Shown: piece by piece, positions 40,540-54,358 of the stretch | Position numbering within the stretch: position 1 is the first letter of the stretch | Layout of the letters: each line of letters opens with the position of its first letter | Assembly (NCBI RefSeq): GCF_949987535.1 | Contig: NC_080067.1 | Location: forward strand, 8,060,001 to 8,124,000 | Length of the DNA stretch: 64,000 nucleotides | Direction: 5' to 3' | DNA from: Balaenoptera acutorostrata | Lineage: Eukaryota; Chordata; Mammalia; Artiodactyla; Balaenopteridae | Made by a program: the position numbers and the translations under genes | Notes under the pieces: model-generated | The model's database searches: none | The model's input: only the letters and a program-made list of their open reading frames with translations | What the model was told of the DNA's origin: nothing

Positions 40540-40701
40540 ACATATACCCACTACTATATATAAAATAGATAACCAACAAGGACCTACTGTACAGAACAGG
40601 GAACTGTACTCAATATCTTGTAATAACCTGTAATGGAAGAGAATGTATTGATAAAAAAAGAATATATATGTGTATATATATATATACACACACATATATA
40701 T

Positions 40702-40732
<31 letters not shown>

Positions 40733-40801
40733 ACTGAATCACTTTGCTGTACACCTGAAACTAACACAACATTTAAATCAACTATATTTCAATAAATTTT
40801 T
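40540..40801 (+). mobile_element. 5'-truncated LINE-1 3' end with expanded AT repeat
   Basis: L1 3'UTR block (tatataaaatagataacc, aaggacctactgtac, ctttgctgtacacctgaaac, ctaacacaacatttaaatc). The (TA)/(CA) stretch at about 40665-40732 is expanded compared with the copies at 14511 and 15979. No clear target duplication was found. Confidence 0.88.
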
Positions 40802-41390
40802 TTAAAAAATTAGCATGTGTATCCCTTTTCACAACAATGTTCAGCTGGACTAAATAGTTTGCCAAATATCATGAAGAAAAGTATTTTCTGTGTTTTTCCC
40901 TCTTGAGTTTGTAGTAAAATTCCTAAAAAACTATATTAATTGGGCCACGCCTTCTCTGGCTTCTCGGGGATTGTATCTGCACATCATCAGCCAAGATTCC
41001 AACCCATTATTTTGGTCACATCCTTCTTTTTACTCACTTTGAGTCTGAGATGGCAAATTGGTGACCTATGGGCTTGATCAGGCCCCCAGAAATATATTTT
41101 GGTGGTGACACTATGCTTTTCAAGTTCTGAATTATTTGCCAATACTTTACCCCCAAAGCCCAAGATTTACCCCCAAATCTCAAGTTCCAAATTCTCTGGA
41201 AAAATCAGATGTGGTCAAACTTCATCTACACTGGTGTTGGGCTGAGGTCATAATTGGTTCCCTCAGATGGGGCTTGCCTTCTTCACTTCAGCAATGAATG
41301 CTAGGCCCCTTTCTCCTCTAGCCCTTTTACTTTGTGACACCAGCTGTTCAAGAATTTTCTAGACTAAACAAATTCATCTCATCCACTCAC
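40802..41390. other. Intron, possible old DNA transposon
   Basis: 41045-41170 (caaattggtgacctatgggcttgatcaggcccccag and nearby) resembles internal sequence of hAT elements that carry a ggccaaatccggcccc phrase, but no terminal repeats are visible. Confidence 0.3.
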
Positions 41391-41394
41391 TGTT

Positions 41395-41780
41395 CCTCAA
41401 ACACATTGTGAGATTTCCTACTTCTATGGCTTTATTCACACCGTGTTCTCATCTAAATGTTCTCTGATGCATCCTCTCCAAAGCTGTACTCACCTTTTGA
41501 AGCCCAGCTCAAATGCCATCTTCAGAGAGATTCAGTTAGAATCACTTCTACTCCTTTCTAAACGATTGAGGAAGTTGTTGCCTGTGCAAACTTATGCCAA
41601 ACCAATATTATAAAAAAACAATTTTGTGAATTTTTATGTCCACCTCTTGAATTTCTAACAACAAACTACACTTCTAGAAGTCAAGCTCTAAGATTCCTTG
41701 TCTTGCTCACAGCTCATAGCACTCTCCTTCTTAGGGCCTCAAGAAATATTTATTTTATAGTAAATACTGAGAACTTTGTA
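41395..41780 (+). repeat. L2 fragment
   Basis: ctttgaagcccagctcaaatgcc, atcttcagagagattcagttag and the 3' end gaagtcaagctctaag ... cctcaagaaatatttattttat follow L2. Confidence 0.75.
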
Positions 41781-42815
41781 GGGTTTAAATGCACCAATCT
41801 CAAAGAGTTCTTTTTCTGCTCTATTTTTCTCTATATCTATAGTCTTTTAGGAAAATAATCTGCAGTACTTTAAACTGTCACTTATTCCACAAGAATTATT
41901 ATGATTAATATAGTAGCTGGAAAGAAATAATTGTATATTAAGCACATTTGATGATGTCTTCTTAAGACGGCTGCATAATTTATTTTCCTGGTAACTGAAC
42001 AATTCCGTCTGAAGAATTGAAGATTTGAGGTCTTAAGTTTAAATGATTTTCCCCCATAAAGGCATTCCAAGTGGGAATAAGGTCTTGAGTAATTAACCCT
42101 TATTCAATTTGTTTTTTACAGATTAGATTACAACCCTTTTTATATTTCAAAGGTAACATAAGAAAATTACACTGGAATTTAGGTTATGTTATTTTTGGCA
42201 GAAATGAAGACTGGGGTTCTGGCAAGATTATGAACTTAGCTTATGTGCAAGTCTTTCTGATAGAAACACTGGAAATATATAGATGCTTCCGAGAGAGGAA
42301 GTGAAATGTACGTATGCAAAAATGAGGAGCCGCAAGCCTGTGAGCTGACACCATGGTGGCAATGCTGATGGGGAGACAGGGATGGGCAGCTGGTCAGAAG
42401 TAATAGTGACCGTGGGCTTGGGTTTCATGGCCATCTGTGCACAGGAGAGAACACTTAAATGCTATAAACGCTGGAACTGACATTTTGTATACAACTGGGA
42501 TACTAAGTGTGATACATGCAGGGAGAAGGGTAGAAATAATTTACCCAACAGCTTACGGGGATGACGAGGAAAACTAGAGTTTGAAAAAAGTGGTCTTCTG
42601 AGAGAACTTTAAAAATTTAGTCTTGTATGCGCTGGTGTCTGAATGTGTACCATCCATGAGTCACAGACACCTTGGTGCTAAGAAATTTTTAAAAATTTGA
42701 TCCCAGGGCAGGGGAAAATCCTACTATCCTTGACAAAAGCAAGCAAGCAAACAACAACCAAAATTCTGGGTATTCTCATACCTCAATCTGCACAGGATTT
42801 TGACAAGGAAGAAGC
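41781..42815. other. Intron, nothing identified
   Basis: A 68-codon minus frame at 42228-42434 begins just after an AG that could be a splice acceptor, but it has no recognisable family and no donor or partner exon. Nothing else is supported. Confidence 0.45.
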
Positions 42816-42819
42816 CCTA

Positions 42820-44030
42820 TTGAAGATGAGCTCACAATAAAAATTTTTTTAAAGTACAAAAGAGGAAATAGTTCACCTTTTGCAAGAGTTGGATGAACAG
42901 AAAATTAGCACACAATGAACTTGAATTAATAAAATAAAAATGAAGAAATACAATAAGATAGTATGTTTTTTACAATATTTAAATTCAATTCAGAAGCTTG
43001 ATCTAATGGACAAAAAACAAAGAACTGGAACTATAAAAAGGAAACCAAAAAACTATGGAAAATGAACAGAGGTCTGAAAAAGCACCAAATAAAACTTCCA
43101 TATGTAGTTTGTCAGAAAATAGTTCATAAGAAACTATAATATAGGTATAATTAAATTCAGAAGCTTGATCTAATGGACATATATAAACCTTGAACTAAAA
43201 GTTATATCCAAAAAATTGTATGCGCATAATATCCTCACACATAAAGAATATATACAATTGAGCCTCAACAAACAGTGAAGAATCAGTATCACAGAGACCA
43301 AATTTTGTAACAAGCAATGAATGTAATTAGAAATCAATAACAAAGTGTTAATTTCAAAAGTTCCATATAATTTGAAAAACGTTTAAAGACTTCAACACTT
43401 AACAATATATAGTATTAAATAGATTATTTAGGAAAGAAGAGAAACTGAAAATTAATGAGATAGAGGGTCTAGTTTACCAAAGAGGAAATTAGAGTGACTC
43501 TCTCCACCAAAAAAAAATATGTTCTACCTTGTTATACCTTACTTACACAGGGAAATGAAAATTTAAACAACAATTAGACATTACTTTACACCCTCCACTC
43601 CCCAACACCCTCCAAAATTTTCACAAGTTTAAAAGCATTGGTAACAATTGTTGGTGAAGCTCTGGGGAAAGAACACATATAATATGACCAACTAAATAAT
43701 TAATGAATACAACTGCTTCAGAGAAGAATTTGACAATATATATTAATTTTGCAGATGCACAAGCTCTTTGGCCCAGAGAAATTGTTGCATATGCACACAG
43801 AGAATCTTGTATTTGATTGCTCATTGCCCACTACTTGCCATAGTGAGAGGTGCAGTCAACTCAGTAGGGGAGTGGATAAATAAACCAAGATGATGAGTAA
43901 ACTGGCTTATTGTACAATAGAATTCTATTAAACAGTTAAAAATAAATATATAAGGTTTATATCTAAGATGGATTGATCTTAAAAAAAAAAGTTCAATGAG
44001 AATGTAAAAAAGATACAAAGAAGAGAGAAA
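42820..44030 (+). mobile_element. Ancient LINE-1 (L1M/HAL1-like)
   Basis: Diverged sense-strand L1 ORF2 traces: cagaagcttgatctaatgga twice, cacataaagaatatatac, gaaatcaataacaaagtg, then 3' phrases gtttaaaagcattggtaac, gcagatgcacaagctctttggcccag, gaaattgttgcatatgcacac and gtggataaataaaccaag. No frame survives. A 25-bp block starting attcagaagc occurs at 42988-43012 and 43155-43179. Confidence 0.65.
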
Positions 44031-44054
44031 TCCCAGCTCCTGTGTATTTTATCT

Positions 44055-44215
44055 GTGTATCTAGGTCAAGTCATACAACCTATGTGCCTCAGCTTTCTCA
44101 CTGGTAAATAGAGTTGATAACAGTATTGGGCTCATAAAATTAAAGCAAGATGCCTTGAACAGTGCCTGGCACTGAGAAAGCCCCATGTATGCCTGTTATT
44201 ATTATTATTATTACT
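44055..44215 (+). repeat. MIR SINE
   Basis: ctaggtcaagtcatacaacc, gtgcctcagctttctcactgg and gaacagtgcctggcac are the MIR 3' half, ending in (TTA)n. Confidence 0.85.
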
Positions 44216-44574
44216 TCTTACATTTGTGATGATTTATATGGAAGATAATGAGGGAAAATAATATCATATATTGTTTTACTAATACATTTGTATAGTAACA
44301 ACAGTGTCTAAGAAAATTTTATGCACCAACTTTAGAATAGTAAGGAGGAAAGATGGAGGGAGTAAGGCAGAATTGAAGGGTCGTGGGGCTCTGGCTTCAT
44401 CTGTGATATTGCATTGATTTTAAAAAAAGAAATAAAGCAAATATGTTAAAACAAAATGTTAAAAAAGATATAAGTTTTAGAAGGCAACCATTATACTCAT
44501 TCTAAACCTTTTTGTGTAAAAATATTTCCTAATTTAAAAAGTAAATTTCCAGGGAATTTCAAACTTTTCAAGCT

Positions 44575-44715
44575 TTAGTTTCTTTTTTCTAAGATGAGGT
44601 TGAAAATATCTGTCTCATGGGATTTCAATAAAGATCAGATGAGAAAATGCAGACAAATATATTAAGCACTGCACCATGCATGTAGGTGGTGCTTAATAAA
44701 TGTAAGCTAAATATT
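44575..44715 (+). repeat. MIR SINE fragment
   Basis: tttcttttttctaagatgagg, tcatgggatttcaataaagatc and gtaggtggtgcttaataaatg are a MIR 3' half. Confidence 0.7.
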
Positions 44716-44798
44716 AATCTGATATAAATCAAGTGTTTTCAAAAAATGTGAAGAAAAAATAAATTTGTAAGTTATTTTTCTACTCATTAAATTTATTT

Positions 44799-44818
44799 CT
44801 AGTTCACGTGTGAACTAG
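44799..44818. promoter_or_regulatory. Palindromic E-box hairpin (candidate)
   Basis: ctagttcac and its complement gtgaactag surround a two-base spacer, and the centre contains the E-box CACGTG (44805-44810). The palindrome is visible; any binding is inference. Confidence 0.35.
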
Positions 44819-44945
44819 TTCACAGATGTGATGGGAATTGGAAAAGCATAGGAAAGTGAAAAATAGGAAGAACTCAATTGTTGCTGGTTTAGGACTTTAT
44901 AACCAGGAGTATTAAATTCACACAATGTCCCAAGTCTATTTAAAA

Positions 44946-45112
44946 CCTTGCTACTCAAAGTGTGGTGTGGGGCCCAGTAGCCCTGATTTCACTGGGGAGG
45001 TGGTTAAAAAAGCTGGATCTCAGGCTCCACCTCAGATTTACTGAATTAGAATCTGTTTTTTAATGCAATCCTCACATAATTTCAGTGCACATTAAAGTTC
45101 AAGACCCTGCTT
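44946..45112 (+). mobile_element. MER5A-like hAT transposon
   Basis: ttgctactcaaagtgtggtg, tctcaggctccacctcagatttactgaattagaatctg, tttaatgcaatcctcacat and cattaaagttcaagaccctgc follow MER5A. An 18-base A run follows at about 45115. Confidence 0.88.
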
Positions 45113-45134
45113 CAAAAAAAAAAAAAAAAATTAA

Positions 45135-46470
45135 GTCCAGGAGTCCATCACTAGGGTCCATTTTAATGGTTAGAAATCTTCATTTTAGGCTTTTTCTCCC
45201 TATTCTTTATTTCATGTATTCCCAAGAATGAGAATCTACAGATCAGGGTTATCTAAAAATGTTTATATAATCCTTTATACAGAACCTGAAAATGTAGAGT
45301 GCTGGACAATTCTACCTTCTTGAGGAAAATTTGATAGTTATTGAAATAATCGGCTTACAATATCATAAGCCTGGTCATTTTTTTTCCCATTACATGTGGC
45401 TTGTAAATGCTAAGCAGTTAATAACTAGAGAGCCCTTCAAATCAATCAGCTTTTATGATGTTTTATCCAATGAGGATCAGGAGATTTAAGACTAAAATTG
45501 TCAATGAAAATTTGAAAATGATATCCTTGGGCTTTTTTCTTTTCCGTGATGCAGATACACGTTTAGACATCTGCAATGGATAAATGTACTCCAGCCAAAG
45601 GATTAAAAGATAAAAAAAGCTTCCCTCTATTACAATATACTCTCAGCTCTAACTTTTGAAGCAGATCATTTAAAGTTCAGTGTGTCATAGCTTTAGAAAC
45701 AGAGATAGCTTCGAGAAAGAATGTAAGTTAGTGTTTTAGCTACAAAAGAGAGCTACCGACCACGGTGCAGTCTGCTTGTGGAAGCACAGCTTGGTAAGTA
45801 CCACTGTTAGGCTGACACAGCATCACAGACTGTGTTACAGGGAGTAAGATGCACCAAGAATTACAGCATCCCCATCTTTCAGCTAATTCCATCTGACATT
45901 TGATGTCTGAGAGAGGTATGATGATTTAAAGAAGCATTTTAATAAGTGTTTTTATAAATGTTATTGTTTTTTTGAGTATTAGGGTAAAGTTGTTATTGTA
46001 GAAGACTTTTGTCTTTTTTGAGGGGTGGGTTGTCTAAAATCCTATGTGAAGGGGGTATTCTCCTTTGTGTATAGTACTGGAGAGACACAGGGTCCCACTT
46101 CTAACCATGAAGGTGTAAGGTGGGGGGGATCCCTCCTTGCCCAGCAGTCCGTGTCTGAATGTATGACGTAAGCGTGACCAATCGGATTCTCCTTCCTGGG
46201 ACTGTGAATCAGAGATGAACAGAAGGTTAGGACTCACTCATGGCATCTACAAAGACAGAAACTCATCCAGGCCATCTTTGCAAAATGTCAGCAACTGTGC
46301 TTCTTGCACTGGGGTATCTGGATCTGCCTAGGCTCACATTCTTTTCCCAAGTCTTGTTCTCCATCCTTCTATTTCTGAGTCTGCATGCCCTGCTAATGCA
46401 TTCCTTTTCTGTTTTTGCTTGCAATCAAGAATCGTCACTGATACAGAAATATCACCTCTTCACTAGATTT
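45135..46470. other. Intron, mostly unassigned
   Basis: 46040-46250 is a GC-richer patch, possibly an old LTR or DNA element. 45540-45900 is complex non-repetitive sequence. Two short open frames (67 and 87 codons) have no domain. Confidence 0.4.
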
Positions 46471-46474
46471 GCTT

Positions 46475-46790
46475 TTTTAAAATTAATTTTTTGTTATAGT
46501 TGATTTACAATGTTGTGTTAGTTTCTGCTGTACAGCAAAGTGAATCAGTTATACATATACATATATCCACTCTTTTTTAGATTCTTTTCCCATATAGGTC
46601 ATTACAGAGTATTGAGTAGAGTTCCCTGTGCTATACAGTAGGTTCTCATTAGTTATCTATTTTATATATAGTAGTGTGTATATGTCAATCCCAATCTCCC
46701 AATTTATCCCTTTCCCCCTTGGTAACCATAAGTTTGTTTTTTACATCTGTGACTCGATTTCTGTGTTGTTCACTACATTTGAACAGCACT
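46475..46790 (-). mobile_element. LINE-1 3' end, antisense
   Basis: Closely resembles the copy at 2281: acaatgttgtgttagtttctg, tgaatcagttatacatatac, tattgagtagagttccctg and ggtaaccataagtttg. Confidence 0.9.
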
Positions 46791-46984
46791 GCTACTTCAG
46801 CTGTATATAGCTCATTGATGTAAGTTTAAGTAGGTGGCTGCAGTTTGAAAATGGCCTCAATTAGTGAAGAGTGGAGGTGGTAGTCATGGTGGTAGTTATC
46901 AGGTGCAAGAACATAATATGTACCAGAAAATATGTGAGGCATGTCAACTTGAGTACCTGTAATTCCTCAGAAAACGCTGTGAGA

Positions 46985-47130
46985 ATCAGTACTACCACAC
47001 CCATTTTACAGATGAGGAAACTAAGATTGTTGTATAAAAAGTCACACATTGAAGTCACCTTGACCAAAATCACATGCCTAGTAAATCCCCGAAGCAAGAT
47101 TCAAATCCAAATCTTTCTAGCTTAAATCAG
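46985..47130 (-). repeat. MIR SINE, antisense
   Basis: cccattttacagatgaggaaactaag, accaaaatcacatgcctagtaa and gcaagattcaaatcc are reverse MIR. Confidence 0.85.
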
Positions 47131-47291
47131 AACCATTATATTCTCTCCAGGATCCTAAGGGAGCTCTTTAAGGACTAATTCAATGTCATTAATTGAACTT
47201 TATAAATGTCACTAACTGAACTTAATAAATGATAACTAAAATAATATATCCCTACCTTAACTGCGATGTAAGGAAACATGTAAGGTCTTCT

Positions 47292-47475
47292 TTTTTATTG
47301 TTATTATTTTAAATTGAAGTGTAGTTGACTTACAGTGTTGTGTTAGTTTCAGTTGTACAGCAAAGTGATTCAGTTATATAAATATATATTCAGTAACATA
47401 TACATATATATATTCTTTTTCAGATTCTTTTCCCTTATAGGTTATTACAAAATATTGAGTATAGTTCCCTGTGCT
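47292..47475 (-). mobile_element. Short LINE-1 3' end, antisense
   Basis: T-rich tail, then gtagttgacttacagtgttg and gtacagcaaagtgattcag, ending agttccctgtgct. The 15-bp duplication catgtaaggtcttct flanks it at 47277-47291 and 47476-47490. Confidence 0.95.
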
Positions 47476-47954
47476 CATGTAAGGTCTTCTAACACATTTT
47501 TAGTTAGGTATTTATTGAAGTCTTCTTATAGAAATGTTCTGAAACATTTCTTCACAGTGAAAACAAAATTTTAAATTTAAAAGCCACACTTAGACTTGAA
47601 GCACTATATCTAAATTCCATAAAAGTTTGTTATATCCCAACAAGCATGTAGGGTAGATGTTGAACCTTTCCCCTATATTAGTTTTGAAGGGAAAATATCT
47701 TATTTGTGTGCAATTACGAGGCTATGTGAAAATTACTTCTTTTCAGAGGCTGACTCGAATAGAAAGTTTGGGCAGATATATTCTTTTGAAGATACGTGTA
47801 AAAAAGTATAGAATAACTTATGGAGCACTGTGACTAAACTTGAAGGCAACAATTTTAAAGCCATTACTTAATACTCTTCCCATATAAGATGATAAGTATC
47901 ACTAGTCCCAGGTCATAGTACTTTCTTTATTAGAAGTAATTGTCTTAATAAAAT

Positions 47955-48115
47955 AGTAATGATGGTTACAATACCTCCTATTTATTGAGCAGTTACTAGG
48001 TGGCGGGCACAGTGCTAAATGCTTCACAGAGATTGCCTACTTTAATACTGGCGACCCCAGTGAGGTACACACTATTATTAGGGCCACTTTACAGATATTG
48101 AAAAAGAAACAGAGC
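47955..48115 (-). repeat. MIR SINE, antisense
   Basis: ctatttattgagcagttactagg, gcgggcacagtgctaaatgc, gaggtacacactattatta and actttacagatattg are reverse MIR. Confidence 0.88.
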
Positions 48116-48174
48116 AAAACATCTCCCCCTGCTTCCCGGGGTTCTATATTCAAAGGATCGCTGCTCAAGAGAGA

Positions 48175-48950
48175 ATTTTAAGCCTTGCTGTAGCCTTAGA
48201 TGAAGCCCAAACTCTAAAGCTTAGCATGAATTGTCTTTAAAGATCTGGTCCCTGACTACCTACCTCTTTAGCCTCATCACCTCACTACCATCCCCCCCTT
48301 CACCCTTTATTCTGGTTCTAGTGAACGGCTTCATACAGTCCTGTCCCTGCTGTGACAAACACCCATTCCTCAGCATCCGTAGAGACAAGACTATTCATTC
48401 TTTAAAACTCAGCTCATCTTGGAAATGCCTCTGCTGATAACCTGTCAGATTTAGTTGCCTCCCCTCTATGCAGGTTCTTGCTACAGAACATACCGCACTG
48501 CCATATATTCATTGAATTATTTGTCTGTTTTTCTTACTGGACTTTAAGTGTCATGACATTAAGTATATTATTTTTTTCTTCTTTTTTTTATTGAAATATA
48601 GTTGATTTACAATGTCATGTTAGTTGCAGGTGTACAGCAAAGTGATTCAGTTAAATATACGTTAAATAAATATTATATTAAATATTAAATATATATATTG
48701 AGTTGAATATATATATTTAATCTTTTTCAGATTCTTTTCCCTTATAGATTATTACAAGATATTGAGTAGAGTTCCCTGTGCTATAAGTAGGTCCTTGTTG
48801 CTTATCTATTTTATATATAGGAGTGTGTCTATGTTAATCCCAAACTCCTAATTTAAGTATATAATTGTTTTGGTATCTCCAGTGTCTAACACAGGACCAA
48901 GCATGCAGTGGGCACTCAAAAAATGTTTTTTGAATAAATGGTCAAATCTT
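48175..48950 (+). repeat. L2, split by an L1
   Basis: L2 3' region: gatgaagcccaaactctaaag, atctggtccctgactacctacc, aaaactcagctcatcttgg and acttactggactttaagtgtc. After the L1 insertion it resumes with ggtatctccagtgtctaacacagg, gcagtgggcactcaaaaaatg and gaataaatgg. Confidence 0.9.
48573..48852 (-). mobile_element. LINE-1 3' end, antisense, inside an L2
   Basis: tattgaaatatagttgattt, ggtgtacagcaaagtgattc, an AT-rich insert, attgagtagagttccctgtg and ctcctaattt. Near-duplicates ttaagtatattatt (48559-48572) and ttaagtatataatt (48853-48866) flank it. Confidence 0.92.
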
Positions 48951-50285
48951 AAGTGACCACCCTATTTGTTCTTTCTATCTTCCTGCTGGAAAGAATTTGC
49001 TAAATAACCATTCCCTATTATATCATAATGCTCAAAATTATGAGAAGGACTTCTACACAAGGAGTTAGGGAATCTAGGTTCTTGTCCCATGATTGTCATT
49101 TAGTAATGAAAAGACCTTGAAGACTGATTCATTCAACAATTTTCTTTTTATGCATTTGCCATGCACCAGGAACTGTACACCACAGTGAGGAAGCAGCAGT
49201 GGACACAAGTGACAAAAGCCCCCTCCACCAGAAAGCTTGTATAACCTAGAGTTGGATTTCTCACCATAAAATCAAAGAGCTGGACTAAGGTCCTTCCAGG
49301 CTTAAAATTCCATGAAACAATAAGCCAAATCTCAAATTCCTTAAAATATAATATAGGAACACATAAGAATATGAAATAAAATAGAACACCAGGCAAATCA
49401 GTTCATAACTTGCCTCTGATACAATTAATCTAGGAGTATTAATTCTTCCTTACAAAAATAGATATATTATAGAGAAGTGACATTATGAAACATTTTTTAA
49501 AGGTTAACTTTGGTTTGGTCTGATGCAAAATATTTGAACCCTCTCTAGTTGTAAGTACAATAGCATGCCTGTCAAGGACAAAAAGGGGAACTAATTCATT
49601 TCAAGGAAATTAACAATGATGAGAAAGGAAGATCTATTTTATTCCTTGGGAAGCTGAATCTGTTCTGTACATCTAATGTTAGTCAGAACATAAAGAACAA
49701 TGTGTTCTCTAATCAAGTTTTATGTGTGTGATGAATTTTTTGATTCACGGTAGTTGGACCAGAAAAGGTAAAGCATATTATTAGTGGACAAATTACATAG
49801 TAAAAACTAAATTAACCTAGACTCTCAGCTGCTTCGTTATAAAATTAGGTAGGGAAGGTCATAATTATTTAATTTGTGTCCAAATCTCAGCTGGAGAATG
49901 TTCCAAATGAACAAATGATCCAAGTAATTTTAGGGGAAGGGAAAGTCCTTGTAGCCAAGCTTAAAAACCCAATATCGACAGACATAATTAGCATACTACC
50001 TTCCTGACCATATCCCTAGAGGTGTTTGGACAGGAAATCTAATTCTCTAAAGGTAAATGTTCTGTTATTTATTATCATAACTAAGTAAACCATATCAATT
50101 CCTTGACATGCTATGATCATAGGATGTCCTTCCTGACACGTCCCTCAAATTTGTTGACATTGGATGATTGATTGCTTCTGCTGGTTAACATGGGCACTGA
50201 GCTATGATAGAAAATAGATACACAATATTAAACTCACAAAACTGGGTTTGTTCTTCCATTAAAGTCAAAAATCATGGATCCTGAA
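48951..50285. other. Intron, nothing identified
   Basis: No gene or clear repeat. The 82-codon minus frame at 49148-49396 has no domain. Confidence 0.45.
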
Positions 50286-50289
50286 AGAG

Positions 50290-50450
50290 CCTTTCAAGTT
50301 ACATAGTGAGTTTTCTCATGTTGCAGGTGAGGAAACTGAGGCCCAGACAGGTGAACAAAATTACTGCAAATCTCACAGTTGGCAGGTGTTGGAGCCATGA
50401 TGAAAGGAGAGATCCATCGCCCCCCAAGCCCAATGTTCTTCCCATCATTT
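50290..50450 (-). repeat. MIR SINE, antisense
   Basis: catgttgcaggtgaggaaactgaggcccagacagg, actgcaaatctcacagttggcagg and tggagccatga are reverse MIR. Confidence 0.9.
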
Positions 50451-51068
50451 TATTTTGCCAATAGTTAGCTCTCTTTGTGGGCTAACTTCCAGCTTACAAG
50501 CCCCCGTACATGACACTGACCCATATCACCAGGACAAAGAGTAGGCGTGGTAGGGGGCAATGCAGATGAAGTTCAGGGGGTTGGCTTCTTTTTTCTTGGA
50601 AATAAATACCTCTGCATATTTGTGGGAGGAAAAACATCAGCTAGTTTGTCAGTCTGCAGCAGGACTGGTATGTTGGAAATGAAACACAAAGCTTTCCTCC
50701 TCTAACTAAATTTGACAGCATGCATAAGCTGAATTTCCCCATCTGGAGACTCTCAGACTAGACAAGCCTTACAAATTAATATGTGTGCATAGGTCTGGGG
50801 CCTGAAGGAAATGAGGTCAGGTCCGAAAAGGAATCAGGTGGCTGGCCACAAATCAGAACTTTAACATGGATTCACGACAAAGGGAGGAGATCTAATGCTG
50901 TAATTCACTGAAGAACATTAGGACCATGCTAGGGTCTGTGATGAGGAAGCCGGAGGACAAAGTTATAAAGAGGGAAATGATACTGAAGGACAGAAAATGT
51001 TTTCATCCAAGTACAATCCAGACTTTGATCCTCCTTTTAATCAAATCTTCTCTTTCCCCATCCCCTTG

Positions 51069-51126
<58 letters not shown>
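51069..51126 (+). repeat. (TC)n(AC)n compound microsatellite
   Basis: About 11 TC units followed by about 14 AC units. The 90- and 75-codon plus frames crossing it are artefacts. Confidence 0.95.
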
Positions 51127-53715
<2,589 letters not shown>

Positions 53716-53719
53716 GACT

Positions 53720-53860
53720 GACTTCTAATTTCTCCCTCCTCCAGCCATCTTCCCTTATCTCCAAGAAAACTATACCTAGAGCAGTGCCTGACACGTAGGA
53801 AGTGCTCAGTAAATTTGTGTTAAATGAGTGAATGGATAAGCTATTATGTGAAGATGCAAA
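53720..53860 (+). repeat. L2/MIR 3' end
   Basis: ctccaagaaaactatacctagagcagtgcctgacacgtaggaagtgctcagtaaatttgtg is the common 3' end of L2/MIR elements, followed by gaatgg. Confidence 0.7.
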
Positions 53861-53958
53861 ACACTCCAGGCTCACTATAACAATAGGTATTCAATAAAAG
53901 TGTCTTCCACTGTAATCTTGTGAATTATTGTATACTGAAATATAGAAACATCATAAGG

Positions 53959-54082
53959 ATGGGAATTCCCTGGTGGTCCAGTGGTTAGGACTCCACGCTT
54001 CCATGGCAGGGGGCCTGGGTTCGATCCCTGGTCAGGCAACTAAGATCCTGCAAGGTGTGGTGTGGCCAAAAAAAACCCAAAA
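53959..54082 (+). mobile_element. CHR-1-like short tRNA SINE
   Basis: gggaattccctggtggtccagtgg (A box), gggttcgatccctgg (B box), ctaagatcctgcaaggtg, then an A-rich tail. Flanks cataaggat and cataaggtc suggest a short duplication. Confidence 0.93.
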
Positions 54083-54358
54083 ACATAAGGTCAATTGAGG
54101 AAGTTGCCAGGTAGCTGTGGTCTTTTATTCCTTTTTGTGGGTCTTCTGGGTAGAGTTTTACTTTCTTCTCCTTTGTACTCACGTTCTCATCTATCATTTC
54201 TCCAGCTGATTGTAAGTCATATGCAGTTTCTACTTTGTGGCTTAGGGGAATTACTAGGGGTGAAATTTATTTTATAGGTAGGTGACTTTGACAGATAGAT
54301 AACAATTTTGTAAGTAAAGTGAATCCTGGAGCAGAACTCTCAAATGGAGGATACCATC

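Noticed and set aside
42228..42434. 68-codon minus frame beginning just after a possible splice acceptor
   Set aside because: I considered a fragment of a fatty-acid-binding-protein pseudogene from its opening residues, but the similarity was only a few residues and did not continue.
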